A stretch of DNA of 64,000 bases from Streptococcus cristatus. GTDB taxonomy: Bacteria > Bacillota > Bacilli > Lactobacillales > Streptococcaceae. The DNA lies in assembly GCF_001578775.1 (NCBI RefSeq), contig NZ_KQ969062.1, positions 471,776 through 535,775 on the forward strand. The letters run 5' to 3'. The notes under the pieces were generated by a model. It was given only the letters and a program-made list of their open reading frames with translations, was not told the origin of the DNA and made no database searches. Below, one piece after another: positions 49,961 to 59,449 of the stretch. The position numbers were made by a program, and so were the translations under genes. Position 1 is the first letter of the stretch, and the number at the start of each line of letters is the position of its first letter.

Positions 49961-50857
49961 ATGTTACTGAATTTCTTTTTCTTCTTTCTCATTTTTGTCC
50001 TTCTTTGTGGTCTATTGGCATTTAGCTCGCTTTATGTCGTGCGCCAGCAATCTGTTGCTATCATTGAGCGTTTTGGTCGGTACCACAAGACTAGCACAAG
50101 TGGGATGAATGTTCGTTTGCCTTTGGGAATTGACAAAATCGCCGCTCGTGTTCAGTTGCGTTTGCTACAGAGCGACATTATTGTTGAGACTAAGACTCAG
50201 GATAATGTCTTTGTGACCATGAATGTGGCGACCCAGTATCGGGTAAATGAACACAATGTCACGGATGCTTACTATAAACTCATGCGACCAGAAGCGCAGA
50301 TTAAGTCTTACATCGAAGACGCTTTGCGTTCCTCTGTTCCTAAGCTGACCTTGGACGAGCTCTTTGAAAAGAAAGATGAGATCGCCCTAGAAGTTCAAAA
50401 GCAGGTAGCTGAGGAAATGTCGACTTATGGCTACATCATTGTCAAGACCTTGATTACCAAGGTTGAGCCAGATGCAGAAGTTAAACAGTCCATGAACGAA
50501 ATCAACGCGGCTCAACGTAAGCGCGTGGCAGCTCAGGAATTGGCAGAAGCAGATAAGATTAAAATCGTCACTGCAGCAGAGGCTGAGGCTGAGAAAGACC
50601 GTCTTCATGGGGTCGGTATAGCAGAGCAGCGGAAAGCAATCGTAGACGGCTTAGCAGATTCAATTAAGGAGCTTAAAGGCGCCAATGTTGAGTTGACAGA
50701 AGAACAGATTATGTCCATCCTCTTGACTAACCAGTATTTAGATACATTGAATAATTTTGCAGATAAGCAAGGAAATAACACGATCTTCCTTCCAGCAAAT
50801 CCTGATGGAGTGGAGAGTATTCGCACCCAGATCCTTTCAGCCCTCAAAGCTAAATAA
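49961..50857 (+). CDS. SPFH/band 7 family membrane protein
   Basis: The protein has 298 residues. An N-terminal phenylalanine-rich helix (residues 2-25) anchors it. The SPFH domain follows (VRQQSVAIIERFGRYHKTSTSGMNVRLPLGIDKIAARVQLR), then a long coiled coil with AAEAEAEKDRLHGVGIAEQRKAI. It resembles bacterial slipin/stomatin proteins that organise membrane microdomains or control proteases. AAGGAG precedes ATG 49961; the GTG at 49955 is too close to it. Monocistronic. Confidence 0.92.
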   Translation: MLLNFFFFFLIFVLLCGLLAFSSLYVVRQQSVAIIERFGRYHKTSTSGMNVRLPLGIDKIAARVQLRLLQSDIIVETKTQDNVFVTMNVATQYRVNEHNVTDAYYKLMRPEAQIKSYIEDALRSSVPKLTLDELFEKKDEIALEVQKQVAEEMSTYGYIIVKTLITKVEPDAEVKQSMNEINAAQRKRVAAQELAEADKIKIVTAAEAEAEKDRLHGVGIAEQRKAIVDGLADSIKELKGANVELTEEQIMSILLTNQYLDTLNNFADKQGNNTIFLPANPDGVESIRTQILSALKAK

Positions 50858-50906
50858 ATATAGAATATTCAGAATTATTTAATTTGTTTGTTTTGGTTTT
50901 TCTAAG

Positions 50907-50935
50907 TTGACAAACTGTATAAAAACCATTATATT
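50907..50935 (+). promoter_or_regulatory. Promoter of the 71-residue gene
   Basis: TTGACA (50907-50912), 17 bases, TATATT (50930-50935). Confidence 0.8.
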
Positions 50936-50967
50936 AGTATTCGAAATAAGTTAGAGAGGAGTAAGAA

Positions 50968-51183
50968 ATGGCTAAATCAAATTTTGAAAAAGTAGAGTCA
51001 GTCGTTGGATGGGTTCGTGACAAAAAAATTACAGGTTACCGTATTAGTAAAGAAACAAACGCGCGTGAAATGTCAATTATTGCTCTTGCTCAAGGACGTG
51101 CAAAAGTAAAGAATATTTCTTTTGAAACAGCTCTTGGCTTGATTGATTTCTACGATAAAAATCATGAAAAGTTTGAAGACTAA
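50968..51183 (+). CDS. Small helix-turn-helix-like protein, 71 residues
   Basis: The middle part (GYRISKETNAREMSIIALAQGRAKVKNISFETALGLIDFY) has the spacing of an XRE-type helix-turn-helix: a first helix RISKET, a turn, and a loop before SFETALGLI. GAGAGGAG precedes ATG 50968. It has a consensus promoter and its own terminator, which argues for a real, well expressed gene. The targets are unknown and the HTH reading is moderate. Confidence 0.75.
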   Translation: MAKSNFEKVESVVGWVRDKKITGYRISKETNAREMSIIALAQGRAKVKNISFETALGLIDFYDKNHEKFED

Positions 51184-51190
51184 TCTTCGG

Positions 51191-51217
51191 AAAGTGGGGA
51201 AACCCGCTTTTTTATTT
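51191..51217 (+). terminator. Terminator of the 71-residue gene
   Basis: AGTGGG and CCCGCT (one G-U) around GAAA, with T6. Confidence 0.82.
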
Positions 51218-51222
51218 TGCGA

Positions 51223-51262
51223 ATAAAAAAACAAGGCGGATGTACCTTTTTCCGTCTTGTTT
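51223..51262 (-). terminator. Terminator of the glutamine-type transporter genes
   Basis: On the minus strand ACAAGACGGA pairs with TCCGCCTTGT across an A-rich loop, one mismatch, followed by T7. Confidence 0.75.
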
Positions 51263-51276
51263 GTTTGATTGGTTGT

Positions 51277-52017
51277 TTATTTCAAGAAGCGATGTAGGAA
51301 TTCCTTGGTTCGTTCTTCTTTAGGATTGGTAAAGAATTCTTGTGGAGTGCCCTCTTCTGCGATGACGCCCTTATCCATAAAGATAACACGACTGGAAACA
51401 TCGCGGGCAAATTCCATTTCGTGGGTCACGACAATCATTGTCAGGCCTTCTTTAGCCAATTCCTTCATGATTTTCAGGACTTCGCCGACCATTTCTGGGT
51501 CAAGAGCTGAAGTTGGCTCATCGAAAAGGATGGCATCAGGATTCATGGAAAGCGCACGCGCAATGGCAACCCGCTGCTTTTGTCCACCTGAGAGTTGTTT
51601 AGGCTTGGCTTGCCAGTAGAGCTCACCCATACCTACCTTTTCTAGATTTTCTTTGGCAATCTTTTCTGCTTCAGCACGCTCTCTTTTGAGCACGGTTGTC
51701 TGAGCTACTATAGTGTTTTCTAGGACATTGAGATTTTCAAAAAGATTGAAACTTTGGAACACCATGCCTAATTTTTCGCGGTAATGAGTCAGGTCGTAGT
51801 TTTCGTCCAAGACATTTTTTCCGCGGTAGAGAATTTCTCCAGCAGTAGGTGTTTCTAGGAGGTTGATGGAGCGGAGAAAGGTTGATTTTCCGCTACCTGA
51901 ACTTCCGATAATGGAGATAACTTCGCCCTTGTGGACAGTCAGAGAAATGTCTTTTAAGACTTGATTCTCCCCATAAGATTTTTTGAGATTTTTAATTTCT
52001 AAAATTGTTTCGGTCAT
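51277..52017 (-). CDS. Amino acid ABC transporter ATP-binding protein (GlnQ-type)
   Basis: The protein has 246 residues. Walker [10 protein letters not shown] is near 37-45, Q-loop [17 protein letters not shown], signature LSGGQKQR, Walker [16 protein letters not shown]-loop [13 protein letters not shown]. The phrase [14 protein letters not shown] is typical of polar amino acid importers. It overlaps the fused binding-protein/permease gene by 4 bases. The substrate is probably glutamine or glutamate, not proven. Confidence 0.93.
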   Translation of the reverse strand: MTETILEIKNLKKSYGENQVLKDISLTVHKGEVISIIGSSGSGKSTFLRSINLLETPTAGEILYRGKNVLDENYDLTHYREKLGMVFQSFNLFENLNVLENTIVAQTTVLKRERAEAEKIAKENLEKVGMGELYWQAKPKQLSGGQKQRVAIARALSMNPDAILFDEPTSALDPEMVGEVLKIMKELAKEGLTMIVVTHEMEFARDVSSRVIFMDKGVIAEEGTPQEFFTNPKEERTKEFLHRFLK

Positions 52018-53579
52018 TGTTTCAATTCTCCCGTCTGCATTTGGTTGGCACCTGTTGTGTAATGATCTGTGTCGAATTTCTGCTCGATGAAACGTAGGAT
52101 TCGAGTGACGGTAAAGGTCAAGACAAAGTAAATAGCTGCGATAATGGTGAAGGTTTGGAAATACTGATAAGTCTGAGTTGCAATGGTATTTCCTGAGAAG
52201 TAGAGCTCCACCACGGAGATAACATTCAGGACAGATGTATCCTTGATATTGATGACAAATTCATTCCCCGTCGCAGGCAGAATATTGCGAACTACCTGTG
52301 GTAGGACGACCTTGCGCATGGTTTGGCCATGGGTCATTCCGAGCGCAGTAGCCGCTTCGAATTGTCCTTTATCAACAGCAAAGATACCACCACGGACAAT
52401 TTCACTCATGTAAGCACCAGTATTGATAGAAACGATAAAGATGGCTGCAGCCGTCCGGTCAATCGAAATGCCAAAAGCCTGAGCCGTTCCATAGTAGATA
52501 ACCATGGATTGTACAATCATAGGAGTACCACGGAAGATTTCAATGTAAACATTGAGGAACCAACCGAATAGTTTTTGCAGGAAGGCTAGAGCCTTATTTT
52601 TTGAAATGGGCGCTGTCCGATAGACCCCAATCAACAAGCCAATGAAGAGGCCAGCAATTGTCCCTGTGATGGAAATGAGCAAGGTCAAACCAGCTCCGCG
52701 TAAGAACTGTGGCCAATTTTCCTTCCAAATCTTAAAAACCTTGTTGAAGAATGTGTCTTCAGCATCGTCAGTGTCAGTATCTACAGGCTGATTCTTAATC
52801 ATCTGATCCATCAGCTGGACTTGGTCATCTGTTGAGAGTTTAGCGATAGCTGCATTAGCTTGCTCGATTCGGCTGTCGTCTTTACGCATGCCGACGGCGA
52901 TGGAAGCATCCTCTTCGCCAACCTCAAAGCCCTCTTTGAATTGAATCATTTTGAACTTAGAGTTGGCAGCTTCAGCTGTCAGAGCTTCGGGACGTTCAGA
53001 AATGTATCCGTCAATAACACCAGATTTAAGAGCTTGACGCATTTGGGCGAAATCTCCCATGGCGGTCTCTTGCTTGGCACCTGGCAACTGAGAAATCAGA
53101 TTGTAAAGATAGACACCTTGCTGGGAGGTGATTTTAGCATCTTTGAAGTCTTCAAGGTTCTTGGCATTGGCGTAGTTGCCGTCTTTTCGGACCAGCATAA
53201 CAGGCTCACTGGTATAGTAGCTATTAGAAAAGGCGATTTCTTTTTTCCGTTCGGCAGTTGGGCTCATACCAGCGATAATCATATCGATTTTACCAGATGT
53301 CAAGGCTGGAATCAGTCCGTTCCAAGAAGTTTTTACAACTAGAGGTTCCTTGCCCATTTCCTGAGCAATCTTCTTGGCAACTTGGACATCGTAGCCATTG
53401 GCATACTGATTTGTTCCTTCGATTTTAACAGCACCATTTGAATCATCATCTTGGGTCCAGTTGAAAGGGGCATAGGCCGCTTCCATCCCAATTCTAAGAT
53501 AATCATCTGCCTGAGCTACGGTAAGGGTTCCCAGACAGACGAGGAGGGCTGTCAATAAGGTTAAAATGAATTTTTTCAT
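52014..53579 (-). CDS. Fused substrate-binding and permease protein of an amino acid ABC transporter (GlnHP-type)
   Basis: The protein has 521 residues from ATG 53579. A start at 53642 would precede the -10. A signal peptide ([24 protein letters not shown]) is followed by one periplasmic-binding-type domain of about 220 residues ([35 protein letters not shown]). From residue about 290 there is a permease with the EAA-type motif [20 protein letters not shown]. Such fusions are normal in streptococci. It forms a two-gene unit with the ATPase. Confidence 0.92.
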   Translation of the reverse strand: MKKFILTLLTALLVCLGTLTVAQADDYLRIGMEAAYAPFNWTQDDDSNGAVKIEGTNQYANGYDVQVAKKIAQEMGKEPLVVKTSWNGLIPALTSGKIDMIIAGMSPTAERKKEIAFSNSYYTSEPVMLVRKDGNYANAKNLEDFKDAKITSQQGVYLYNLISQLPGAKQETAMGDFAQMRQALKSGVIDGYISERPEALTAEAANSKFKMIQFKEGFEVGEEDASIAVGMRKDDSRIEQANAAIAKLSTDDQVQLMDQMIKNQPVDTDTDDAEDTFFNKVFKIWKENWPQFLRGAGLTLLISITGTIAGLFIGLLIGVYRTAPISKNKALAFLQKLFGWFLNVYIEIFRGTPMIVQSMVIYYGTAQAFGISIDRTAAAIFIVSINTGAYMSEIVRGGIFAVDKGQFEAATALGMTHGQTMRKVVLPQVVRNILPATGNEFVINIKDTSVLNVISVVELYFSGNTIATQTYQYFQTFTIIAAIYFVLTFTVTRILRFIEQKFDTDHYTTGANQMQTGELKQ

Positions 53580-53613
53580 ATTCTCTTCTAGTCCTTCTAC
53601 AATAGTTTTTTCT

Positions 53614-53642
53614 ATTCTACCGAAAAATATTCGACTTTTCAA
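53614..53642 (-). promoter_or_regulatory. Promoter of the GlnHP-type unit
   Basis: On the minus strand TTGAAA (53642-53637), 17 bases, TAGAAT (53619-53614). Confidence 0.75.
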
Positions 53643-53669
53643 TCCCAGTAAGCCCTTACTTGAGAAAAA

Positions 53670-53678
53670 TGCTATAAT
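53670..53678 (+). promoter_or_regulatory. Extended -10 promoter of the DUF2207 gene
   Basis: TGC-TATAAT, 28 bases from the divergent transporter promoter. No clear -35. Confidence 0.65.
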
Positions 53679-53709
53679 AGGATAAAGATTTAGAAAAGGA
53701 CTTTGGTTT

Positions 53710-55605
53710 ATGAAAAGGTACTTGTTAGGGATTTTTATTCTTTTTTTGAGTTTATTTTTTGCTGGAACGGTGTCAGCTTTAGACTATCAAATCCAGTCTT
53801 ATCAAGGAAATTTGGAGATCCACGCCGATAATACAGCCACCTATACAGAAGAGGTGACTTATCATTTTGATGATGATTACAATGGCCAGATGGTCTCCTT
53901 AGGATCGGCAGGAAAGATGCCAGAAGGCTTTGCTATTGATTCAGATCCAAAAATTTCCGTGAAAACCAACGGAGTCGTAAAATATAACTTTGAGCCACGA
54001 GTCACGGATTTAGGAGATGGCTACGAGGTTAAGATTTACAATGCTGGTAAAGAAGGCGACACGGTCAAAGTAACAGTCACGTGGAACCTGACCAATCTTC
54101 TGTTTCTCCATAAAGATATTGCAGAGCTCAAATGGACGCCGATCAGTGATTGGGAAGAAGAGTTGCAAAATGTGACGATTAAGGTTTGGGGTCTGGGAAC
54201 TTGGACCTTAACGGACATGTATGTCCATACAGGTTATTTTGGCCAATCGGCCACTATAGATAGGGACCGTGGTGATTATCGGATTCTGCTATCTCATTTG
54301 CCTAGCAGGAAGAAGGTTGAACTGCATGGATATTGGCATCGCCAGGCCTTACATCAGGCAGCAGAGGATCCAAAAGCAACCAACTATCTACAGACTTTTC
54401 AAGTAGTTGAGAAAGAGATTATAGCCAAGAGCCAGTTTTATCATCGCTTGGGGGGAGTTTATCTGCCTCTTTTGGGGTTGTTCTTGCTGATGCTTTCGGG
54501 AATATTTTATCTGATCTTTCGGATTAAGATTCGTCCTAGCCAAGCTTTTTCAAAAGACGCTCGCCTCTATGAAGCCCCGCAAGATCTGGCTCCTCTCATT
54601 GTAGCGGCCAATATCTTTGCTGTGGATATGAGAGAAGTCGATCCGACCAGTGGCGGACGGGCCCATTTAAAATTTGAAAATCTAGTGCAGGCGACCTTGC
54701 TGGATTTGATGGATCGAGGCTACATCGAGCTTTTAGGAACTGCAGACAAGCCAATCTTGAAACCAACTTCTAAAAAAGGTTTGTCAGAGTTTGAAGGTCA
54801 ATTCTTACAGATGGCATTTGGCGACCATAAACAGGCGGCTGTAGTAGACTTGTTTGAATCTTATCAGATTTCAGAAGACCTGTATAAAAATAAAAAATCA
54901 ACAGATGAAGCGCGAATCCGCCAAATTGGAAATCGAATCAAAAATCGCTTTTCAACTGATTTAAACCTTTTGTCTGAACAAGTATTAAAGGAGATTCGGG
55001 AGCTAAACTTGCTGGATCACTATCGTCCTTTGAAACGAGGAGAAAAGCTTCTCTTGTGGTTGGCTCTAACGGCAAGTTTCCTTGTTTTTGGCTTGTCTCT
55101 CTTGACATTTTTTGTCTATTTGATCAAGCTAGACGGTTTTATTTGGTTCTATCTTCCGCTTGCAGCTGTCGCTTCGGTGTTAACCATTCTGCTGGGCAAA
55201 GCCTTGCAGCTATATCAGCGGGATGGTGTCTTGAGCGATGAGGGAGCCCATGATTTCTATCTCTGGAATAGCTTTGCGAATATGCTACGCTACATCGCTC
55301 GCCTATACGATACCGAGGTAGAGGGCATTGTCCTGTGGAACCGACTTTTGGTCTATGCTACCCTATTTGGCTATGCAGATCGAGTTAATCGGGTCATGAA
55401 GTTGCGTCAGATTTCCTTGGAAAACGCGTCTATGAATACTTATCTACAATACAATCTTCATCCTATTTTCTACGCAAGTTCCCATAGTTTTTCAAATTAT
55501 GGACATATTGCCTCGACGGCCAGTCATTTTTCTGTTTCATCGGGAGGCGGAGCAGGAGGTGGCTTCTCTGGTGGCGGTGGAGGCGGCGGGGGCGGAGCTT
55601 TCTGA
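53710..55605 (+). CDS. DUF2207 membrane protein with a polyglycine tail
   Basis: The protein has 631 residues. A signal peptide (residues 1-24) is followed by an extracellular DUF2207 domain to about 240 (DYQIQSYQGNLEIHADNTATYTEEV), a membrane helix near 250-272, a cytoplasmic region and two more helices near 440-500. The tail is glycine-rich and ends FSGGGGGGGGGAF. Glycine-rich ends are known in this family. Function unknown; membrane homeostasis is often guessed. AAAAGGA precedes ATG 53710. Confidence 0.9.
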   Translation: MKRYLLGIFILFLSLFFAGTVSALDYQIQSYQGNLEIHADNTATYTEEVTYHFDDDYNGQMVSLGSAGKMPEGFAIDSDPKISVKTNGVVKYNFEPRVTDLGDGYEVKIYNAGKEGDTVKVTVTWNLTNLLFLHKDIAELKWTPISDWEEELQNVTIKVWGLGTWTLTDMYVHTGYFGQSATIDRDRGDYRILLSHLPSRKKVELHGYWHRQALHQAAEDPKATNYLQTFQVVEKEIIAKSQFYHRLGGVYLPLLGLFLLMLSGIFYLIFRIKIRPSQAFSKDARLYEAPQDLAPLIVAANIFAVDMREVDPTSGGRAHLKFENLVQATLLDLMDRGYIELLGTADKPILKPTSKKGLSEFEGQFLQMAFGDHKQAAVVDLFESYQISEDLYKNKKSTDEARIRQIGNRIKNRFSTDLNLLSEQVLKEIRELNLLDHYRPLKRGEKLLLWLALTASFLVFGLSLLTFFVYLIKLDGFIWFYLPLAAVASVLTILLGKALQLYQRDGVLSDEGAHDFYLWNSFANMLRYIARLYDTEVEGIVLWNRLLVYATLFGYADRVNRVMKLRQISLENASMNTYLQYNLHPIFYASSHSFSNYGHIASTASHFSVSSGGGAGGGFSGGGGGGGGGAF

Positions 55606-55635
55606 TAAAAAGCTGGCAAAAGCCCTTGTGAAAGC

Positions 55636-55664
55636 TTTTCCTCTCCTCCAATATGTGGTATAAT
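55636..55664 (+). promoter_or_regulatory. Promoter of uppP
   Basis: TTTTCC (55636-55641), 17 bases, TATAAT (55659-55664) with an extended TGG. It overlaps a weak hairpin (AAAAGCT/AGCTTTT) that may end the DUF2207 transcript. Confidence 0.68.
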
Positions 55665-55693
55665 AAATGTTAAAGTTGTTTTAGGAGTTATCT

Positions 55694-56536
55694 ATGTTTA
55701 TTATTGAAATTTTAAAGTCCATTATTTATGGAATTGTTGAAGGAATTACAGAGTGGCTACCCATTTCGAGTACCGGACACTTGATTCTGATTCAAGATTT
55801 TATCAAATATAAAAATGAAGATCCAGCCTTCATGGAAATGTTCAATGTAGTCATTCAACTGGGAGCTATCTTGGCGGTTGTGGTGATTTATTTTGATAAG
55901 CTCAACCCTTTTAAACCAGGGAAAACAGCTCGTCAAATTCAGCTGACATGGCAGCTCTGGGCCAAGGTAGTCGTTGCTGCTTTGCCAGCTGCAATCATCG
56001 GCCTCTTCCTAGACGATTGGTTTGAAGCCCATTTTTATAATCTGGTATCCGTTGCGATCATGCTGATTATCTACGGGGCTGCCTTTATCTATCTGGAAAA
56101 ACGAGAGCAGGTGGAACCGACTGTTACAGAATTGAGTAGACTTCCTTATCAAACTGCTCTTTATATCGGTCTTTTCCAAGTCTTGTCCCTCTTTCCAGGA
56201 ACCAGCCGTTCAGGTGCGACCATTGTCGGTGGTCTCTTGAATGGTGTCAGCCGATCTGTTGTAACAGAGTTTACTTTCTACTTGGGTATTCCAATCATGT
56301 TTGGCGCAAGTGGGCTGAAAATCCTGAAATTTATTATTAAGGGTAATTCTTTAGGTTTCGATCAATTATTCCTTTTATTGGTAGCGATGGGAGTGGCCTT
56401 CGGAGTCAGTCTTTATGTGATTCGCTTCCTGACAGACTATGTCAAGAATCATGACTTTACAATCTTTGGTAAATATCGGATCGGTCTCGGAGCCCTCTTG
56501 TTGGTTTACGGTCTGATTAAGGTTATTATTGGCTAA
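55694..56536 (+). CDS. uppP: Undecaprenyl-diphosphatase
   Basis: UppP (BacA) recycles the lipid carrier for cell wall polymers and gives some bacitracin tolerance. The protein has 280 residues with eight membrane helices. The two signature motifs are [17 protein letters not shown] (residues 17-33) and [13 protein letters not shown] (near 175), which hold the catalytic Glu, Ser and Arg. TTAGGAG precedes ATG 55694. It has its own promoter and terminator. Confidence 0.96.
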   Translation: MFIIEILKSIIYGIVEGITEWLPISSTGHLILIQDFIKYKNEDPAFMEMFNVVIQLGAILAVVVIYFDKLNPFKPGKTARQIQLTWQLWAKVVVAALPAAIIGLFLDDWFEAHFYNLVSVAIMLIIYGAAFIYLEKREQVEPTVTELSRLPYQTALYIGLFQVLSLFPGTSRSGATIVGGLLNGVSRSVVTEFTFYLGIPIMFGASGLKILKFIIKGNSLGFDQLFLLLVAMGVAFGVSLYVIRFLTDYVKNHDFTIFGKYRIGLGALLLVYGLIKVIIG

Positions 56537-56538
56537 TC

Positions 56539-56570
56539 AAGGCTTGGGAAATTTTCCCAGCCTTTTCTTA
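56539..56570 (+). terminator. Terminator of uppP
   Basis: AAGGCTTGGGAA and TTCCCAGCCTT with one bulged T, then TTCTTATT. Confidence 0.8.
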
Positions 56571-56587
56571 TTTGACTAGTTATTTTT

Positions 56588-56616
56588 TTGAAATAAGTTT
56601 AGAATTTTAGTATAAT
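56588..56616 (+). promoter_or_regulatory. Promoter of mecA
   Basis: TTGAAA (56588-56593), 17 bases, TATAAT (56611-56616). Very close to consensus. Confidence 0.85.
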
Positions 56617-56647
56617 AGAAAGACTATGAAAGTATGAGGTTGATGAG

Positions 56648-57391
56648 ATGGAAGTGAAACAGATTAATGATTCGACGATTAAAATCACCATCCAGTTGGA
56701 AGATCTAGAAGAACACGGAATGGAAATTGCAGATTTCCTAGTTCCCCAAGAAAAAACAGAAGAGTTTTTCTATACTATTTTGGATGAGTTGGAAATGCCG
56801 GACAGCTTTTTAGACAGTGGTATGCTGAGCTTTCGAGTGACGCCTAAGCCAGACAAGCTGGATGTCTTTGTGACGAGATCCAAGATTGATAAGAATTTGA
56901 ATTTTGAAGACTTGGGTAATCTACCAGACATGGATGAACTTAGCCAGATGTCTCCAGATGAATTCTTAAAGACTTTGGAAAAAAATATCTTTGAAAAGAG
57001 TAAGGATGACCTTGAGGCGGTCAAATCTTTAGAAGCAGCAGAGGCTGACCAGGAGGCTTCTGTAGATTCTTCAGAAGATAGGGAAGAAAATCTAGACCGT
57101 TATGTCTACTATATTTTGTCATTTACTGATTTGCAGAGTGCAGTTTCTTTCGCCAAAACGGTTGACTACCCAATAGACTTATCAGAACTTTATAAATATG
57201 ACTCTGCCTACTACCTGACTATTTTGGTAGATTTGGAAGAGCAACCTGCTCTTTATCCAGCTTGGTTACTGGCTAAAATGCGTGAGTTTGCTGAGGATAC
57301 AGATATTACTCGTTCTGTCCTACAAGAACACGGGCGTCTGCTTTTGGTGACAGAAGCCATCCAACAGTTGCAGAAAGTTGAATGCGTATGA
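56648..57391 (+). CDS. mecA: Adaptor protein MecA
   Basis: The protein has 247 residues and is very acidic. MecA delivers substrates to ClpC and in streptococci targets the competence sigma factor ComX/SigX. The N-terminal domain starts MEVKQINDSTIKITIQLEDLEEHGMEIADFL, the substrate-binding part. A variable acidic linker (residues about 120-155) and the C-terminal ClpC-binding domain (YYILSFTDLQSAVSFAKTV) follow. Its end overlaps the RgpG-type gene. TGATGAGATG gives a weak ribosome binding site. Confidence 0.94.
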   Translation: MEVKQINDSTIKITIQLEDLEEHGMEIADFLVPQEKTEEFFYTILDELEMPDSFLDSGMLSFRVTPKPDKLDVFVTRSKIDKNLNFEDLGNLPDMDELSQMSPDEFLKTLEKNIFEKSKDDLEAVKSLEAAEADQEASVDSSEDREENLDRYVYYILSFTDLQSAVSFAKTVDYPIDLSELYKYDSAYYLTILVDLEEQPALYPAWLLAKMREFAEDTDITRSVLQEHGRLLLVTEAIQQLQKVECV

Positions 57392-58554
57392 TTGCTTTTC
57401 CATTGAAGTTCATTTTGGTGCTGCTAGCGACATTTTTTGTCGGAGTTTTGCTGACTCCTCTCGTTCGGCTCTTGGCTTTTAAAATGGATGCCGTCGACTA
57501 TCCTAATGCTCGACGAATCAATAAAAAGCCCATGCCGAGTGCAGGCGGTCTGGCAGTTGTAGCGGCTTTTACCTTGGCAACTTTGGTCTTCATGCCGCAG
57601 ATTGTTGGCGTCACTTTTTTTGAACAGACTTATTTTGATTATATTTGGCCGGTGGTGTTGGGAGGCTTGATTGTTGCCCTGACGGGGCTTATCGATGATA
57701 TTAAAGAATTAAGTCCCCTGATGAAGTTAGGAGGGATTGTGCTAGCTGCCTGTCTGATTTGGTGGCTGACGGATTTCCGCTTGGATGACTTTAAGATTCC
57801 TTTTGGTGGTCCCCATCTCTTTTTCCCACCTTGGCTATCTTTTATTTTGACCATTCTCTGGATTGTCTCTATTACCAATGCGGTCAATCTCATGGATGGT
57901 TTAGATGGCCTTGTCAGCGGGGTCTCCATTATTTCCTTGCTAACCATGGGGATTGTTTCCTACTTTTTTTTGCCGGGCCATAATTTATTCCTGACTTTGA
58001 CCATCTTGGTTTTAGTGGCCTCTATTGCTGGCTTCTTTCCTTACAATTATCATCCAGCCATTATATATGGCGGGGATACGGGGGCTCTTTTCATCGGTTT
58101 TATGATTTCGGTCCTGTCTCTACAGGGCTTGAAAAATGCGACGGCAGTAGCGATTGTCACGCCTATGATTATCTTGGGTGTACCAATTACCGATACTTTT
58201 TTAGCAATCGTTCGTCGGACTTTGTCTGGTCAGAAATTTTACCAGCCTGACCGCCACCACCTTCACCATAGGCTCTTGTCCTTAGGATTGACACATCGGG
58301 GAACAGTTCTGGTTATCTATGGAATTTCGATGATTTTCTCTATGATTTCCCTCCTGCTAAATGTATCGACTCGCATCGGTGGACTCCTCCTCGTAATTGG
58401 TCTTCTGCTAGGTGTTGAACTCTTGGTAGAACTAATAGGGGTTTTGGGGCCGCAGAGGACGCCTCTGCTCAATATTCTACGCTTTATCGGCAACTCCTCT
58501 TATCGAGAAGAAGTTCGAGAGAAGAGATACCAAAAGAAACACAAACAAGAATAG
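57382..58554 (+). CDS. rgpG: Undecaprenyl-phosphate GlcNAc-1-phosphate transferase (RgpG/TagO family)
   Basis: The protein has 390 residues and about eleven membrane helices. It starts synthesis of rhamnose-type cell wall polysaccharide or teichoic acid by loading GlcNAc-1-phosphate on the lipid carrier. Motifs: KKPMPSAGGLAV near residue 52, ALTGLIDDIKELSP with the DD pair, NAVNLMDGLDGL with the catalytic NxxNxxDGxDGL, and the HH-rich loop PDRHHLHHRLLSLG. ATG 57382 or 57388 both overlap mecA. The mecA-rgpG order is usual in streptococci. Confidence 0.93.
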   Translation: MRMIAFPLKFILVLLATFFVGVLLTPLVRLLAFKMDAVDYPNARRINKKPMPSAGGLAVVAAFTLATLVFMPQIVGVTFFEQTYFDYIWPVVLGGLIVALTGLIDDIKELSPLMKLGGIVLAACLIWWLTDFRLDDFKIPFGGPHLFFPPWLSFILTILWIVSITNAVNLMDGLDGLVSGVSIISLLTMGIVSYFFLPGHNLFLTLTILVLVASIAGFFPYNYHPAIIYGGDTGALFIGFMISVLSLQGLKNATAVAIVTPMIILGVPITDTFLAIVRRTLSGQKFYQPDRHHLHHRLLSLGLTHRGTVLVIYGISMIFSMISLLLNVSTRIGGLLLVIGLLLGVELLVELIGVLGPQRTPLLNILRFIGNSSYREEVREKRYQKKHKQE

Positions 58555-58566
58555 TTCTAAACAAAA

Positions 58567-58590
58567 TAAAAGCCTTTTAGGCTTTTTTTT
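58567..58590 (+). terminator. Terminator between rgpG and the suf operon
   Basis: AAAGCC and GGCTTT around TTTTA with T8. Confidence 0.88.
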
Positions 58591-58598
58591 GGTATACT
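58590..58598 (+). promoter_or_regulatory. Extended -10 promoter of sufCDSUB
   Basis: TGG-TATACT directly behind the terminator T-run. No good -35. Confidence 0.6.
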
Positions 58599-58637
58599 AA
58601 AGTATGTAAATCAGCTAAGCAAAGAAAGGAAAAAGAA

Positions 58638-59408
58638 ATGTCTGTCTTAGAAATCAAAGATCTTCATGTTGAAATTGAAGGGAAAAAAATTCTCAAAGGG
58701 GTAAATCTTACTCTGAAAACGGGAGAAGTTGCAGCGATCATGGGGCCAAATGGAACAGGGAAATCTACCTTGTCTGCAGCCATTATGGGAAATCCTAACT
58801 ACGAAGTAACTCAAGGAGAGGTGCTTTTTGATGGGGTTAATATCTTGGAGCTAGAAGTGGATGAACGGGCTCGTATGGGACTCTTCCTTGCGATGCAGTA
58901 TCCTAGTGAAATTCCTGGTATTACCAATGCGGAGTTTCTCCGTGCGGCCATGAATGCTGGCAAAGAAGACGATGAAAAAATCTCTGTCCGTGACTTCATT
59001 ACTAAACTAGATGAAAAGATGGAACTGCTTAACATGAAAGAAGAGATGGCTGAGCGCTACCTCAATGAAGGTTTCTCAGGTGGTGAGAAAAAACGTAATG
59101 AAATCTTGCAGTTGCTTATGTTAGAGCCAACTTTTGCGCTTTTGGATGAGATTGACTCAGGTCTGGATATCGATGCGCTTAAGGTCGTTTCTAAAGGAGT
59201 CAACGCTATGCGCGGTGAAGGTTTTGGGGCTATGATTATCACCCACTACCAACGCCTGCTCAACTATATTACTCCAGATGTAGTTCATGTCATGATGGAG
59301 GGGAAAGTTGTTCTTTCTGGCGGTCCAGAATTGGCAGTTCGCTTGGAAAAAGAAGGCTATGCCAAATTGGCTGAAGAGTTGGGCTTCAACTATACTGAAG
59401 AAGTCTAG
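58638..59408 (+). CDS. sufC: Fe-S assembly ATPase SufC
   Basis: The protein has 256 residues. SufC is an ABC-type ATPase without membrane partner that drives the SufB-SufD scaffold. Walker A GPNGTGKST is near 36-44, the Suf-specific signature FSGGEKKRNEILQ, Walker B FALLDEIDSGLDIDAL (Glu then Ile-Asp, as in SufC), then ITHYQRLL. AAAGGAAAA precedes ATG 58638. First gene of the five-gene operon. Confidence 0.96.
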   Translation: MSVLEIKDLHVEIEGKKILKGVNLTLKTGEVAAIMGPNGTGKSTLSAAIMGNPNYEVTQGEVLFDGVNILELEVDERARMGLFLAMQYPSEIPGITNAEFLRAAMNAGKEDDEKISVRDFITKLDEKMELLNMKEEMAERYLNEGFSGGEKKRNEILQLLMLEPTFALLDEIDSGLDIDALKVVSKGVNAMRGEGFGAMIITHYQRLLNYITPDVVHVMMEGKVVLSGGPELAVRLEKEGYAKLAEELGFNYTEEV

Positions 59409-59449
59409 TCAAACATTCTTTTGACTTTGATAAAAGATAGGAGAATGAC